21,903 nt of DNA from DASQTB01 sp035642095 (GCA_035642095.1 DASQTB010000029.1:1-21903), one strand, 5' to 3'. Positions 7,049-15,137 are shown, numbered from the stretch's first letter. Notes: generated by a model from the letters alone, not told the origin. Numbers and translations: made by a program.

Positions 7049-7891
7049 ATGGCGGTCACCACCCGCCGGCAGCTGCTCGAGGCCGGCGTTCATTTCGGTC
7101 ACCAGACCCGCCGTTGGAACCCGAAGACGCGCCGATTCATCTACGGCGAGCGGGGCGGGATCTACGTCATCGACCTGGAGCAGACGCTCTCCGGTCTCGA
7201 GCGAGCGTACGAGTTCGTTCGCGACGTCGTCCGGGGTGGGGGCACCGTGCTCTTCGTGGGAACGAAGAAGCAGGCCCAGGACGTGGTGGCCGAGCACGCC
7301 CGGAAGGTGGGCATGCCATTCGTCAACACGCGCTGGCTGGGCGGGATGCTCACGAACTTCCAGACGATCTTCCGCCGACTCCGCCGGCTGAGCGAGCTTC
7401 GAGAGATGGAGCGCTCCGGGGCATTCGAGTTCCTCCCCAAGAAGGAGGTTCTCAAGCTGCGCCGAGAGAAGGAGAAGCTGGAGCGGAACCTGGGCGGGAT
7501 CCAGGACATGGAGCGGCTGCCCTCCGCGGTGGTGGTCATCGACACCAAGAAGGAACACATCGCCGTCGTCGAGGCGAACAAGCTGGGGATCCCGGTGGTG
7601 GCCATCGTCGACACGAACTGCGACCCGGACGAGGTCGACTATGTGATCCCTGGGAACGACGACGCGATCCGGTCGATCACCCTGGTGACCTCGGTGCTGA
7701 CCGAGGCCATTCGCGAGGGGCAAGGGCTGGCCGGACGTGACCTTGCCGAACGCACCGGCGTGGCGGAGCCGGAGCCTCCGGCCCCGCGTCCGGATGTCGC
7801 CGAGGCGGCGGAGACCGAACCCGAGATCGAGGCCGAACCGACCGAGGCGCAACCGCCTCCGTCCGAGGGGCGCTCCAAGGTGCCGGAATAG
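7049..7891 (+). CDS. rpsB: 30S ribosomal protein S2
   Basis: Ribosomal protein S2, a component of the small-subunit head-body junction needed for S1 and mRNA binding. The family blocks are all present: LLEAGVHFGHQTRRWNPK, RFIYGERGGIYVIDL, VLFVGTKKQAQDVV, VNTRWLGGMLTNF, LERNLGGI, IDTKKEHIAVVEANKLGIPVVAIVDTNCDP and YVIPGNDDAIRSI. The 280-residue length is normal for Actinobacteria. Residues about 240-280 are an acidic, Pro/Glu-rich disordered tail. A strong ribosome site (GGAGGAGG, 7040-7047) overlaps the start region. The gene has its own promoter and structured leader and is followed by tsf after 11 bases, the near-universal rpsB-tsf operon. Confidence 0.98.
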   Translation: MAVTTRRQLLEAGVHFGHQTRRWNPKTRRFIYGERGGIYVIDLEQTLSGLERAYEFVRDVVRGGGTVLFVGTKKQAQDVVAEHARKVGMPFVNTRWLGGMLTNFQTIFRRLRRLSELREMERSGAFEFLPKKEVLKLRREKEKLERNLGGIQDMERLPSAVVVIDTKKEHIAVVEANKLGIPVVAIVDTNCDPDEVDYVIPGNDDAIRSITLVTSVLTEAIREGQGLAGRDLAERTGVAEPEPPAPRPDVAEAAETEPEIEAEPTEAQPPPSEGRSKVPE

Positions 7892-7902
7892 CGAGGTTCG
7901 GT

Positions 7903-8538
7903 ATGGGAGAATCCGCAGGAGCCATGGCCGTTTCCGCAGAGGTGGTGAAGCGGCTCCGGGACATGACCGGCGCCGGCTACATGGACTGCAAGCGCGCCCT
8001 GGACGAGACCGGCGGTGACCTGGACAAGGCTCGGGTCTTGCTCCGAGAGCGCGGCCAGGCCGCCGCGGCTAGACGTGCGGGACGAGCGGCGTCGGAGGGC
8101 TTGGTAGAGGCGTACATCCACGGCCAGGGACGGGTCGGGGTCCTGATCGAGGTGAACTGCGAGTCTGACTTCGTGGCGATGACAAAGGAATTCAAGACGC
8201 TGGCCAGGGATCTGGCCATCCAGGTGGCCGGTCACAACCCGCGGTGGGTATCGCGGGAGGACGCTCCCGAGGAAGAGCTTTCTCAGGAGCGCAAGATCTA
8301 CGAGGCCCAGGCTCGGGACGAGGGGAAACCCGACGACGTCATTCCCAGGATCGTCGACGGCAAGCTCAGTGCGTTCCTCAAGGAACGCTGCCTGGTGGAG
8401 CAGCCGTTCTTCCGGGATCTCGAGGGGAAGCAGACGGTCGGCCAGCGGATCGCCGAAGCGACCGCACAGCTGAAGGAGAACATCGTGGTCCGCCGGTTCG
8501 TTCGGTTCGAGCGCGGCAAGGACGACGGCGGAGGTTGA
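7903..8538 (+). CDS. tsf: Elongation factor Ts, short form
   Basis: EF-Ts, the guanine nucleotide exchange factor for EF-Tu. The N-terminal UBA-like domain reads VVKRLRDMTGAGYMDCKRALDETGGDLDKA, followed by GRVGVLIEVNCESDFVA, where S88-D89-F90-V91 is the TDFV-type motif that disrupts the EF-Tu magnesium site. The protein ends soon after the core (GQRIAEATAQLKENIVVRRFVRFERG), at 211 residues, against about 270-280 in Streptomyces and mycobacteria; it looks like the short Thermus-like form, which lacks much of the second subdomain. Two starts are possible. ATG 7903 has GCGAGG (7891-7896) six bases upstream. ATG 7924 fits the family N-terminus better, but its AGGAG is only two bases away. Confidence 0.96.
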   Translation: MGESAGAMAVSAEVVKRLRDMTGAGYMDCKRALDETGGDLDKARVLLRERGQAAAARRAGRAASEGLVEAYIHGQGRVGVLIEVNCESDFVAMTKEFKTLARDLAIQVAGHNPRWVSREDAPEEELSQERKIYEAQARDEGKPDDVIPRIVDGKLSAFLKERCLVEQPFFRDLEGKQTVGQRIAEATAQLKENIVVRRFVRFERGKDDGGG

Positions 8539-8542
8539 TCCG

Positions 8543-9346
8543 GTGACGACGGGGCGAGAAGCGGCGACCGGGGAAGCCGCAGACCCCTCGGTCGCATCGT
8601 CTCGAATCGACGAAGCCCGCAACGGGCGACCGACCTACAGTCGAGTGCTGCTCAAGCTGTCCGGGGACGCGTTCGCTCCGCCGGGCCGGGACTTCGGTAT
8701 CTCCGAGGAGTCCGTGGAACTTCTGGCCCGCCAGCTGGCCGACGTCCTGACGCTCGGCGTGGAGCCCGCGGTCGTGGTCGGCGGGGGGAATATCTTCCGT
8801 GGTCGGGACGCGCCGAGCATGGACCGGGCCCGAGCCGACTACGTCGGCATGCTGGGCACGGTCATGAACGCGCTAGTGCTCCAGGATGCGCTGGAGCGGA
8901 TCGGAGTCGTCACTCGGGTCCAGACCGCGATCGCCATGGCCCAGATCGCCGAGCCCTATATCCCTCGGAAGGCCATGCGGCACCTGGAGAAGAGACGGGT
9001 GGTGATCTTCGCCGCGGGGCTCGGCCGGCCGTTCTTCTCGACGGACACCACCGCGGCCCAGATCGCGCTGGAGATCCATGCCCAGGCCATCCTCAAGGGC
9101 ACAGGGGTCGACGGGGTCTACGACGCCGATCCCCGCGACAATCCGAATGCGGTTCGGTTCGAAGACCTCGAGTACATCGAGGTGCTGAAGCGTGGCCTCC
9201 AGGTGATGGACGCCACCGCGATCTCGCTGTGCATGGACAACGAGCTGCCGATCATCGTGTTCAACTTCCGACAGGAAGGCAACATCCGACGGGCGGTCCA
9301 GGGCGAGCCGATCGGGACGCTGGTTCACTCGGGGAGGCCGACGTGA
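8543..9346 (+). CDS. pyrH: Uridylate kinase (UMP kinase)
   Basis: UMP kinase phosphorylates UMP to UDP in pyrimidine nucleotide synthesis. The amino-acid-kinase fold is evident: LLKLSGDAF (catalytic Lys about 38), VVVGGGNIFRG, DYVGMLGTVMNALVLQDALE, FAAGLGRPFFSTDTTAA and GVDGVYDADPRDNP. The AGLG loop and GVDGVY sequences are the actinobacterial variants of the GGTG and KVDGVY seen in other phyla. The product is 267 residues, with about 30 extra low-complexity residues at the N-terminus. GTG 8543 is chosen because GGAGG (8530-8534) lies eight bases upstream; the gap after tsf is four bases. The stop overlaps the frr GTG (GTGA). Confidence 0.97.
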   Translation: MTTGREAATGEAADPSVASSRIDEARNGRPTYSRVLLKLSGDAFAPPGRDFGISEESVELLARQLADVLTLGVEPAVVVGGGNIFRGRDAPSMDRARADYVGMLGTVMNALVLQDALERIGVVTRVQTAIAMAQIAEPYIPRKAMRHLEKRRVVIFAAGLGRPFFSTDTTAAQIALEIHAQAILKGTGVDGVYDADPRDNPNAVRFEDLEYIEVLKRGLQVMDATAISLCMDNELPIIVFNFRQEGNIRRAVQGEPIGTLVHSGRPT

Positions 9347-9903
9347 CGTCCGACGGCACGCTCAAGGAGGCCGATCACAAGATGAGGCGGGCGGTGGAAG
9401 TAACCCGAGAGGAGCTGACATCCGTTCGCACCGGCCGGGCATCTCCGGCGATCCTCAACCGCGTCTCCGTCGACTACTACGGGACAGCGACGCCGATCAA
9501 CCAGCTGGCCTCGTTCTCGGTGCCCGAACCGCGCCTCCTGGTGATCCAGCCCTTCGACCGGAACGCCATGGCGGCCATGGAGAAGGCCATCATGCAGTCG
9601 GATCTCGGGCTGAGCCCGTCGAATGACGGGAACGTCATACGCCTGGCCTTCCCCCCGCTCACCGAGGAGCGGCGCAAGGAGATGATCCGGCTGGTTCGGG
9701 AGCGGGCGGAGGAGGGCCGGGTCTCGGTGCGGAACGTTCGTCGCCACTCGATGCACGACCTGGAACGGCTAAAGAAGGACGCCGAGATCTCCGAGGACGA
9801 CCTCAACCGGTCGGAGAAGGAGCTGCAGAAGCTGACCGACCGCCACGTCGGGGAGATCGATGATCTCCTGGCGCACAAGGAGAAGGAGCTGATGGAGGTC
9901 TGA
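9343..9903 (+). CDS. frr: Ribosome recycling factor
   Basis: Ribosome recycling factor releases mRNA and tRNA from post-termination ribosomes together with EF-G. The 186-residue product matches the usual length. Domain II is marked by VRTGRASPAIL, VDYYGTATPINQLAS, VPEPRLLVIQPFDRNAMAAMEKAI and SDLGLSPSNDGNVIRLAFPPLTEERR; the long helices of domain I fill the rest, including RVSVRNVRRHSMHDLERLKKD and the C-terminal E/K-rich helix. GTG 9343 overlaps the pyrH stop by four bases (GTGA) and is preceded by GGGGAGG (9331-9337) at five bases. The stop overlaps the cdsA ATG by one base (TGATG). Confidence 0.97.
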   Translation: MTSDGTLKEADHKMRRAVEVTREELTSVRTGRASPAILNRVSVDYYGTATPINQLASFSVPEPRLLVIQPFDRNAMAAMEKAIMQSDLGLSPSNDGNVIRLAFPPLTEERRKEMIRLVRERAEEGRVSVRNVRRHSMHDLERLKKDAEISEDDLNRSEKELQKLTDRHVGEIDDLLAHKEKELMEV

Positions 9904-11627
9904 TGGCCGGTCCCGAGGATCAGCGGCGCGGGCCCGAGGACGAGGATCTGTTCGAGGATCTCGATCAGTTCTTCGCTCCGCTCGACGAGACCGAGGGACC
10001 GGAGGAAGGGGGGACCCCGGACCGGCCGACCGTCCCGGAGCCACCCTCCCGGGAGGCCGAGGGATCGGTCGAGGAGTGGGACCTGGAGATCGATGTGCCC
10101 GAGGAAGAGGAGCTCTTGGCGGAACCTCCCGCGGGAGACCGGCCCCGGCCGGTGGCCCCGGAGGGCCCCGGGGAGGCAACCGAGGAGCACCCGGAGGCGG
10201 CCGAGGAGCAGCCAAAGGCGGCCGAGCCACCGCCTCCGCAGGAACCGGTCGCCGAGGCGCCAGCCCCCGAGATGCCGCCCGAGACGGCCATGGGCGCCGC
10301 CCCAGACGACCGCGACGATCTGGAGTGGGATGAGATGCGGGACGAGGCCCTGGCTGCGGGGGAGGGGCCCGACGAGGAAGCCGTGGCAGGGGAGACGTCG
10401 GGAGAGCGACTCTCCGCAGATGAACTCAGGACCAGCCCCCCCGAATACGAGGAGCTTCCGTCCGCCGACGGAGGTGAGGAGGAGGGGATCGAGGAGCCCG
10501 TCCTGTCCACCGAGGATCTGTTCGAAGAGGCGCCCGCCGGCCCGACCGATGTCGACGCGGTGGGGGAAGAACCGGGCCCCACAGAAGAGAAGCCGGAGGC
10601 CGAGGCCATCGAGGCCGCCGCGGACCACTTCGCCAATGGGCTCCGCGGATCTCCCGGCGAGGTCGAGCGCGAGCTCCTGGCCGACCTTGAGTCGGTCCCC
10701 GACCAGACCGTGACCATCGAGTCAGGCCCGCCGCCGGCGGCCCCCCCTCCTCCCACGTGGCAGGAGGGGGCGGAGACGACGGAGGAACCGGCTGAGGGGG
10801 CACCCGCCCGACCGTCGCCCGGACGGAACCTGGTGGCGGCCGCCCTCTCGGGCATCGTCCTGGCCATCGCGGTGATCGTCCTCCTGGTGATCGACAAGGG
10901 TCCGTTCGCCGTGTTCGCCGCCATCGTCATCCTCCTGGGTCAGGCCGAGCTGTACGCGGTCATGAGGACCCGACGGCTCCAGCCCGCTACCCTGCTGGGG
11001 CTGGTCTGTGGTGCGCTGATGTTGGCCGGGGCCTATCTCCACGGTCCCGCGGCGGTCCTGTTCGGGCTGGTGTTGGCGACGGCGCTGACCGTGCTGTGGT
11101 ACATGGCCGCTCCGGGCGGGGCTCGACGGAACGTCGCTGTCAACGCAGGGGCCACGCTCCTGGGCGCGGCCTACGTCCCGTTCCTGGCCTCCTTCGCTCT
11201 CCTCCTCCTGGCCTTTCCCGGTGACCTCGGACGCAACATTTTCTTGATCGTCCTGGGGCTGACCGTTCTGTACGACGTCATCGCCTATGCCGTGGGGACG
11301 CTGTGGGGGAACCGGCCGCTCGCCCCGACGATCAGTCCGAACAAGTCCTGGGAAGGGGTGATCGGGGCGACCCTGGGGGTCCTGATCGTGGCACTCTCCA
11401 TCGTCCCCGCGTTCGAGCCGTTCACGGGCTCCCGAGCTGTCGGACTGGCCCTGGTGATCGCACTCACGGCGCCCCTCGGTGACCTGGCGGAGTCGGCCCT
11501 CAAGAGAGATCTGGGCGTGAAGGACATGGGAACGATCCTCCCCGGGCACGGCGGCATCCTGGACCGGATCGACGCGATCCTGTTCACTGCCCCGGCCGCC
11601 TACTACTTCCTCCAGCTGTCGTTCTGA
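9903..11627 (+). CDS. cdsA: Phosphatidate cytidylyltransferase with long acidic N-terminal extension
   Basis: CDP-diacylglycerol synthase makes CDP-DAG from CTP and phosphatidic acid, the precursor of membrane phospholipids. The membrane domain spans about residues 308-574 with about eight hydrophobic segments. It carries the diagnostic signature at 531-557 (SALKRDLGVKDMG, then LPGHGGILDRID) and the NKSWEG block before it. The first 305 or so residues are unusual: a hydrophilic, Glu/Asp/Pro/Ala-rich, probably disordered region with the motif EDLFE twice (residues 14-18 and 204-208) and one likely helix at about 237-263 (VERELLADLES). Typical CdsA is about 270 residues, so the extension doubles the protein. 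ATG 9903 overlaps the frr stop by one base, and the frame is open throughout, so the extension is probably translated. Confidence 0.95.
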   Translation: MAGPEDQRRGPEDEDLFEDLDQFFAPLDETEGPEEGGTPDRPTVPEPPSREAEGSVEEWDLEIDVPEEEELLAEPPAGDRPRPVAPEGPGEATEEHPEAAEEQPKAAEPPPPQEPVAEAPAPEMPPETAMGAAPDDRDDLEWDEMRDEALAAGEGPDEEAVAGETSGERLSADELRTSPPEYEELPSADGGEEEGIEEPVLSTEDLFEEAPAGPTDVDAVGEEPGPTEEKPEAEAIEAAADHFANGLRGSPGEVERELLADLESVPDQTVTIESGPPPAAPPPPTWQEGAETTEEPAEGAPARPSPGRNLVAAALSGIVLAIAVIVLLVIDKGPFAVFAAIVILLGQAELYAVMRTRRLQPATLLGLVCGALMLAGAYLHGPAAVLFGLVLATALTVLWYMAAPGGARRNVAVNAGATLLGAAYVPFLASFALLLLAFPGDLGRNIFLIVLGLTVLYDVIAYAVGTLWGNRPLAPTISPNKSWEGVIGATLGVLIVALSIVPAFEPFTGSRAVGLALVIALTAPLGDLAESALKRDLGVKDMGTILPGHGGILDRIDAILFTAPAAYYFLQLSF

Positions 11628-11677
11628 GGCGACGCGGTCCGTCCCGCTCGGTCCCCGACGTTGCCCCGGGGAGCGGG

Positions 11678-11683
11678 TACATT
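11678..11683 (+). promoter_or_regulatory. Candidate -10 box, leaderless start of dxr
   Basis: TACATT lies seven bases before ATG 11691, so transcription would start at the initiation codon. A weak -35-like CCGACG is about 18 bases upstream. No Shine-Dalgarno site is in range. Confidence 0.5.
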
Positions 11684-11690
11684 GGACGGG

Positions 11691-12848
11691 ATGCGCAGGC
11701 TGGTGATCCTCGGCTCGACCGGATCTGTCGGAACCCAGGCCCTGGACGTCGTTCGCCGCAACCGAGACCGGTTCGAGGTGGTCGGCCTGGCTGCCGCCCA
11801 GAGCCACGAGCTCCTGGTGGGGCAGATCCGGGAGTTCCTGCCCCCAGTGGTGGCCGTGAGCGACGCGGCCGCGGCGGAGGATCTCTCCGAGGCGCTGGCC
11901 GGGCTGCGGGGCATCGAGGTCGTGGTCGGGCCGGATGCTGCCGAGCGGCTGGCTCGGGATTCCGAGGCCGACGTGGTGCTGAACGCGATGGTCGGGGCGT
12001 CCGGCCTTCCTCCGACCCTGGCGGCCCTCCAGTCGGGCAAGGTCCTGGCCCTGGCCAACAAGGAGAGCCTGATCGTCGGCGGCGAGCTGGTCATGGACTT
12101 GGTCAAGGGGGAGCCGGACCGGCTCATCCCGGTGGACTCCGAGCATGCGGCCCTGGCCCAGTGCCTCCGGGGGGAACGCCGGGAGGACCTGCGGCGGGTG
12201 GTGATCACCGCCTCCGGTGGGCCGTTCCGGGGGTGGAGCGGAGACGAGCTCGACCGGGCCTCGGTGAAGGAGGCCTTGGCTCATCCCACCTGGCGGATGG
12301 GCCCGAAGATCACCATCGACTCGGCCACTCTGATGAACAAGGGCTTCGAGGTCATCGAGGCGCACTACCTGTTCGGGCTGGCGTACTCCGAGATCGACGT
12401 GGTCGTGCACCCGGAGAGCGTTGTCCACGGCATCGCCGAGTTCCGGGACGGCAGCATGATCGCCCAGCTCTCGAAGCCGGACATGCGTCTTCCGATCCAA
12501 CTGGCCCTGGCGTATCCGGATCGGCTTCCGACCGGCATCGGACGGCTGGACCTGGCCGCGGCGGGACGGCTGAGCTTCGAGCCGCTCGACCGGAGTGCCT
12601 TCCCCGCGCTGGACCTGGCGTACCGAGCCGGGAACCTGGGGGGCACCTATCCCGCGGTCATGAACGCCGCCAACGAGGTCGCGGTCAGGGCCTTCCTGGA
12701 GGGGCGGATCCGCCTCACCGAGATTGTGGATATCGCCGTCCGGGTGGTGGACGAGCATGAGCCCGCACCGGTCGTGTCGGCGGTCAGCCTTGAGCGAGCG
12801 GACGGCTGGTCCCGCGAACGGGCCGACGCGCTGATCGCGTCCCGGTGA
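11691..12848 (+). CDS. dxr: 1-deoxy-D-xylulose 5-phosphate reductoisomerase
   Basis: DXR converts 1-deoxy-D-xylulose 5-phosphate to 2-C-methyl-D-erythritol 4-phosphate with NADPH, the first committed step of the MEP isoprenoid pathway. Visible motifs are the NADPH-binding LVILGSTGSVGTQALDVV, ALANKESLIVGG, PVDSEHAALAQCL, ITASGGPFRGW, the KITIDSATLMNKGFEVIEA metal and substrate block, VVHPESVVHG, and NAANEVAV near the C-terminus. The 385-residue length is typical. The start at ATG 11691 is chosen because it gives the standard N-terminus and follows a -10 box by seven bases; an upstream TTG at 11661 is unlikely. rseP follows after 21 bases and ispG after that, the common actinobacterial dxr-rseP-ispG arrangement. 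Confidence 0.97.
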   Translation: MRRLVILGSTGSVGTQALDVVRRNRDRFEVVGLAAAQSHELLVGQIREFLPPVVAVSDAAAAEDLSEALAGLRGIEVVVGPDAAERLARDSEADVVLNAMVGASGLPPTLAALQSGKVLALANKESLIVGGELVMDLVKGEPDRLIPVDSEHAALAQCLRGERREDLRRVVITASGGPFRGWSGDELDRASVKEALAHPTWRMGPKITIDSATLMNKGFEVIEAHYLFGLAYSEIDVVVHPESVVHGIAEFRDGSMIAQLSKPDMRLPIQLALAYPDRLPTGIGRLDLAAAGRLSFEPLDRSAFPALDLAYRAGNLGGTYPAVMNAANEVAVRAFLEGRIRLTEIVDIAVRVVDEHEPAPVVSAVSLERADGWSRERADALIASR

Positions 12849-12869
12849 TCTCCGGCAGAGCGGCCTGAC

Positions 12870-13997
12870 ATGGCGCTCGGGATCCTGATCTTCGTGGCCG
12901 GGATCTTCGTGATGATCCTGGTGCACGAGCTGGGGCACTTCGTGACCGCGAAGCGGTTCGGGATCAAGGTCGAGGAGTTCTTCGTCGGATTCGGTCCGCG
13001 CCTGTGGTCCACCCGGAGCGGCGAGACGGAGTACGGGCTCAAGGCCGTGCCCCTCGGCGGATACGTACGCATCGCCGGCATGAACCCGCTCCAGGAACCG
13101 GCGCCCGAGGATCGGGGTCGTCTGTTCGGCGACAAGCCCGCCTGGCAGCGGGCCATCGTCCTGGTTTCCGGGGCCATCACGCACTTCGTGCTGGCTTTCC
13201 TCCTGCTGGTGTCCTTCTTCTGGGTCGTGGGCGTGCCGATCTTCGGCGGCGCCCAGGTGGTCGGCGTGTCGAGGGAGCTCGAAGGCCGTCCCTCGCCGGC
13301 CAGCCGGGCGGATCTCCGACCGGGGGATCGGTTCGTACGGTTCGACGGGCGGCCCGTGGACGATTACCAGCGATTCCTGGCGTACATCGACGCCCATGCC
13401 GGGGAACCGATCGAGCTAATGGTGCAGCGTGACGACCGGCAGATCCCCATTCGGGTCACGCCCACGGAGGTTCGCGACGGCAAGGAGCTGGTCGGACGGC
13501 TGGGGATCATCGTCTCCCAGGCGGTGGTCGGCAGGGACCGGGCCGGACCGATCGAGGGCGTGGCCGATGCCGGCCGGGCCATGGGCCAGCTGGCCGTGGG
13601 ATCGTTCCGAGCCATGGGACAGGTGTTCGGTCCCGAGGGCGTCTCCCGGGTGGCCCAGCTCCTGACTGGCGAGCGCGATCGGAGCGTGGACGACCCGGTC
13701 GGGGTGATCGGGGCCGCTCGGGTATCCGGCCAGGCCGTGGCGGCGGGCCAGGCCGAGGTGTTCTTCTCGCTGTTCGCCTTCTTCAACGTGTTCGTGGGGA
13801 TCCTGAACCTTCTCCCGCTGCCGCCCCTCGACGGGGGACACCTGGCGGTGCTGGGCGTCGAGCGGGTGACCGGCTGGCGGATCGACCAACGGAAGCTGAT
13901 CCCGATCACGGCCCTGGTGGCCGGGTTCCTCCTGCTGTTCACGGTGTCGCTGGTGTACCTCGACGTGGTCCGGCCGATCCCGAACCCCTTCCAGTAA
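12870..13997 (+). CDS. rseP: Site-2 protease family M50 metalloprotease (RseP/Rip1-like)
   Basis: An intramembrane zinc metalloprotease that in related bacteria cleaves anti-sigma factors and other membrane substrates. The HELGH zinc motif is at residues 19-23 in the first transmembrane helix, and the second active-site motif NLLPLPPLDGGH carries the third ligand D321. A PDZ domain lies between the membrane segments (about 130-205, including LRPGDRFVRFDGRPVDDY). Other hydrophobic segments are at about 92-115, 293-315 and 350-370. The length of 375 residues is near that of mycobacterial Rip1. ATG 12870 is the only good start; the ribosome site is weak. The TAA stop (13995-13997) forms part of the candidate -10 box of ispG. 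Confidence 0.95.
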   Translation: MALGILIFVAGIFVMILVHELGHFVTAKRFGIKVEEFFVGFGPRLWSTRSGETEYGLKAVPLGGYVRIAGMNPLQEPAPEDRGRLFGDKPAWQRAIVLVSGAITHFVLAFLLLVSFFWVVGVPIFGGAQVVGVSRELEGRPSPASRADLRPGDRFVRFDGRPVDDYQRFLAYIDAHAGEPIELMVQRDDRQIPIRVTPTEVRDGKELVGRLGIIVSQAVVGRDRAGPIEGVADAGRAMGQLAVGSFRAMGQVFGPEGVSRVAQLLTGERDRSVDDPVGVIGAARVSGQAVAAGQAEVFFSLFAFFNVFVGILNLLPLPPLDGGHLAVLGVERVTGWRIDQRKLIPITALVAGFLLLFTVSLVYLDVVRPIPNPFQ

Positions 13998-14000
13998 CCT
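13995..14000 (+). promoter_or_regulatory. Candidate -10 box of ispG, built on the rseP stop codon
   Basis: TAACCT, whose first three bases are the rseP TAA stop, lies seven bases before GTG 14008. A GGAG at 14001-14004 is only three bases from the GTG, too close for normal ribosome binding, so a leaderless mRNA fits better. Confidence 0.45.
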
Positions 14001-14007
14001 GGAGTTC

Positions 14008-15105
14008 GTGAAGGCTGAACGTCGCCGGTCGCGCCAGGTTCGTGTGGGCTGGGTCGAGGTGGGAGGCGACGCCCCGATCCGGGTCCAGTCGATGACCACC
14101 ACGAAGACGGCCGACGTCAACGCTACGCTCCAGCAGATGGCCGCGCTGGTCGCGGCGGGATGCGAGATCGTGCGGGTCGCCGTCCCCCACTGGGAGGACG
14201 CCGAGGCGCTCAAGCCGATCGCCGAGCATGCCACCATCCCCGTGATCGCCGACATCCACTTCCAGTGGAAGTACGCTATGGCCGCCCTGGAGGCCGGGAT
14301 CCACGGCCTCCGCATCAACCCGGGCAACATCAAGTACCAGGACAAGGTTCGTCTGATCGCCCGGGAGGCCAAGGCCCGTGGCGTGCCCATCAGGATCGGC
14401 GTCAACGCCGGGTCGCTGGAGAAGCCGCTGCTGGAGAGGTACGGCCGTCCCTCCGCCGAGGCGCTCGTCCAGTCGGCCCTGAACGAGGTCCGCATCCTGG
14501 AAGACGAGGACTTCACCGACATCAAGATCTCGGTGAAGCACTCGAACGCGGCGGAGATGATCGCCGCCTACCGGATGCTCGCCGAGCGATGCGACTACCC
14601 GCTCCACCTCGGGGTCACCGAGGCCGGCCCGACTCCAGCCGGAGCCGTGAAGTCGGCTGTGGGGATCGGGACGCTCCTGGCCGAAGGGATCGGCGACACC
14701 ATCCGGGTCTCGCTGACCGATGACCCGGTCGAGGAGGTCAAGACCGGGATCTGGATCCTCCAATCGCTGGGCCTTCGGAAGCGCGGCCTCGACCTGGTGG
14801 CCTGCCCATCCTGTGGTCGGGCCGAGGTCGACGTGCTTGGGCTGACCAAGCAGGTCAACGAAGCGCTGGAACGTGAAGGGATCAAGGCCCCGATACGGGT
14901 CGCGGTGATGGGATGTGTGGTGAACGGCCCCGGCGAGGCCCGGGAGGCCGACCTCGGCATCGCCGCCGGGAAGGGATATGGGCAGCTGATCGTCGAGGGC
15001 CGGGTCCAAGAGAACAGGATCCCCGAGGATCGGTTCGTGGAGGTCCTGGTCGAGGAGGCGAGGAAGCTCGCCGCCGAACGCGACGCCCACCCGACCGAGG
15101 CGTGA
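14008..15105 (+). CDS. ispG: 4-hydroxy-3-methylbut-2-en-1-yl diphosphate synthase (IspG/GcpE)
   Basis: IspG is the iron-sulfur enzyme that converts MEcPP to HMBPP, the penultimate step of the MEP pathway. The TIM-barrel part reads VGGDAPIRVQSMTTTKTADV, VRVAVPHWEDAEAL, IPVIADIHFQWKYA, LRINPGN, PIRIGVNAGSLE, DIKISVKHSN and LGVTEAGP. The [4Fe-4S] ligands are in the C-terminal domain: C266 and C269 (ACPSCGR), C303 (MGCVVNGPGEA) and E310. The 365-residue length is normal for the bacterial single-domain-insert-free form. GTG 14008 gives the family N-terminus. It follows rseP by 10 bases but may also have its own leaderless promoter. A hairpin at 15112-15137 follows the stop. Confidence 0.97.
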   Translation: MKAERRRSRQVRVGWVEVGGDAPIRVQSMTTTKTADVNATLQQMAALVAAGCEIVRVAVPHWEDAEALKPIAEHATIPVIADIHFQWKYAMAALEAGIHGLRINPGNIKYQDKVRLIAREAKARGVPIRIGVNAGSLEKPLLERYGRPSAEALVQSALNEVRILEDEDFTDIKISVKHSNAAEMIAAYRMLAERCDYPLHLGVTEAGPTPAGAVKSAVGIGTLLAEGIGDTIRVSLTDDPVEEVKTGIWILQSLGLRKRGLDLVACPSCGRAEVDVLGLTKQVNEALEREGIKAPIRVAVMGCVVNGPGEAREADLGIAAGKGYGQLIVEGRVQENRIPEDRFVEVLVEEARKLAAERDAHPTEA

Positions 15106-15111
15106 ACCCGA

Positions 15112-15137
15112 GGAGGGGGCCTCGCGGGACCCCCTCC
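15112..15137. terminator. GC-rich hairpin between convergent genes
   Basis: GGAGGGGG (15112-15119) pairs perfectly with CCCCCTCC (15130-15137) around a 10-base loop, between the ispG stop and the end of the convergent LVIVD gene at 15157. No T tract follows on either strand, so it would be a weak or Rho-assisted bidirectional terminator. Confidence 0.45.

Noticed and set aside
10722..13397. A 891-codon open frame on the minus strand opposite cdsA, dxr and rseP
   Set aside because: Composition is low-complexity (His/Gln/Arg/Asp-rich), no domain is visible, and the plus strand has three well-conserved genes here. It is a shadow of GC-rich codons.
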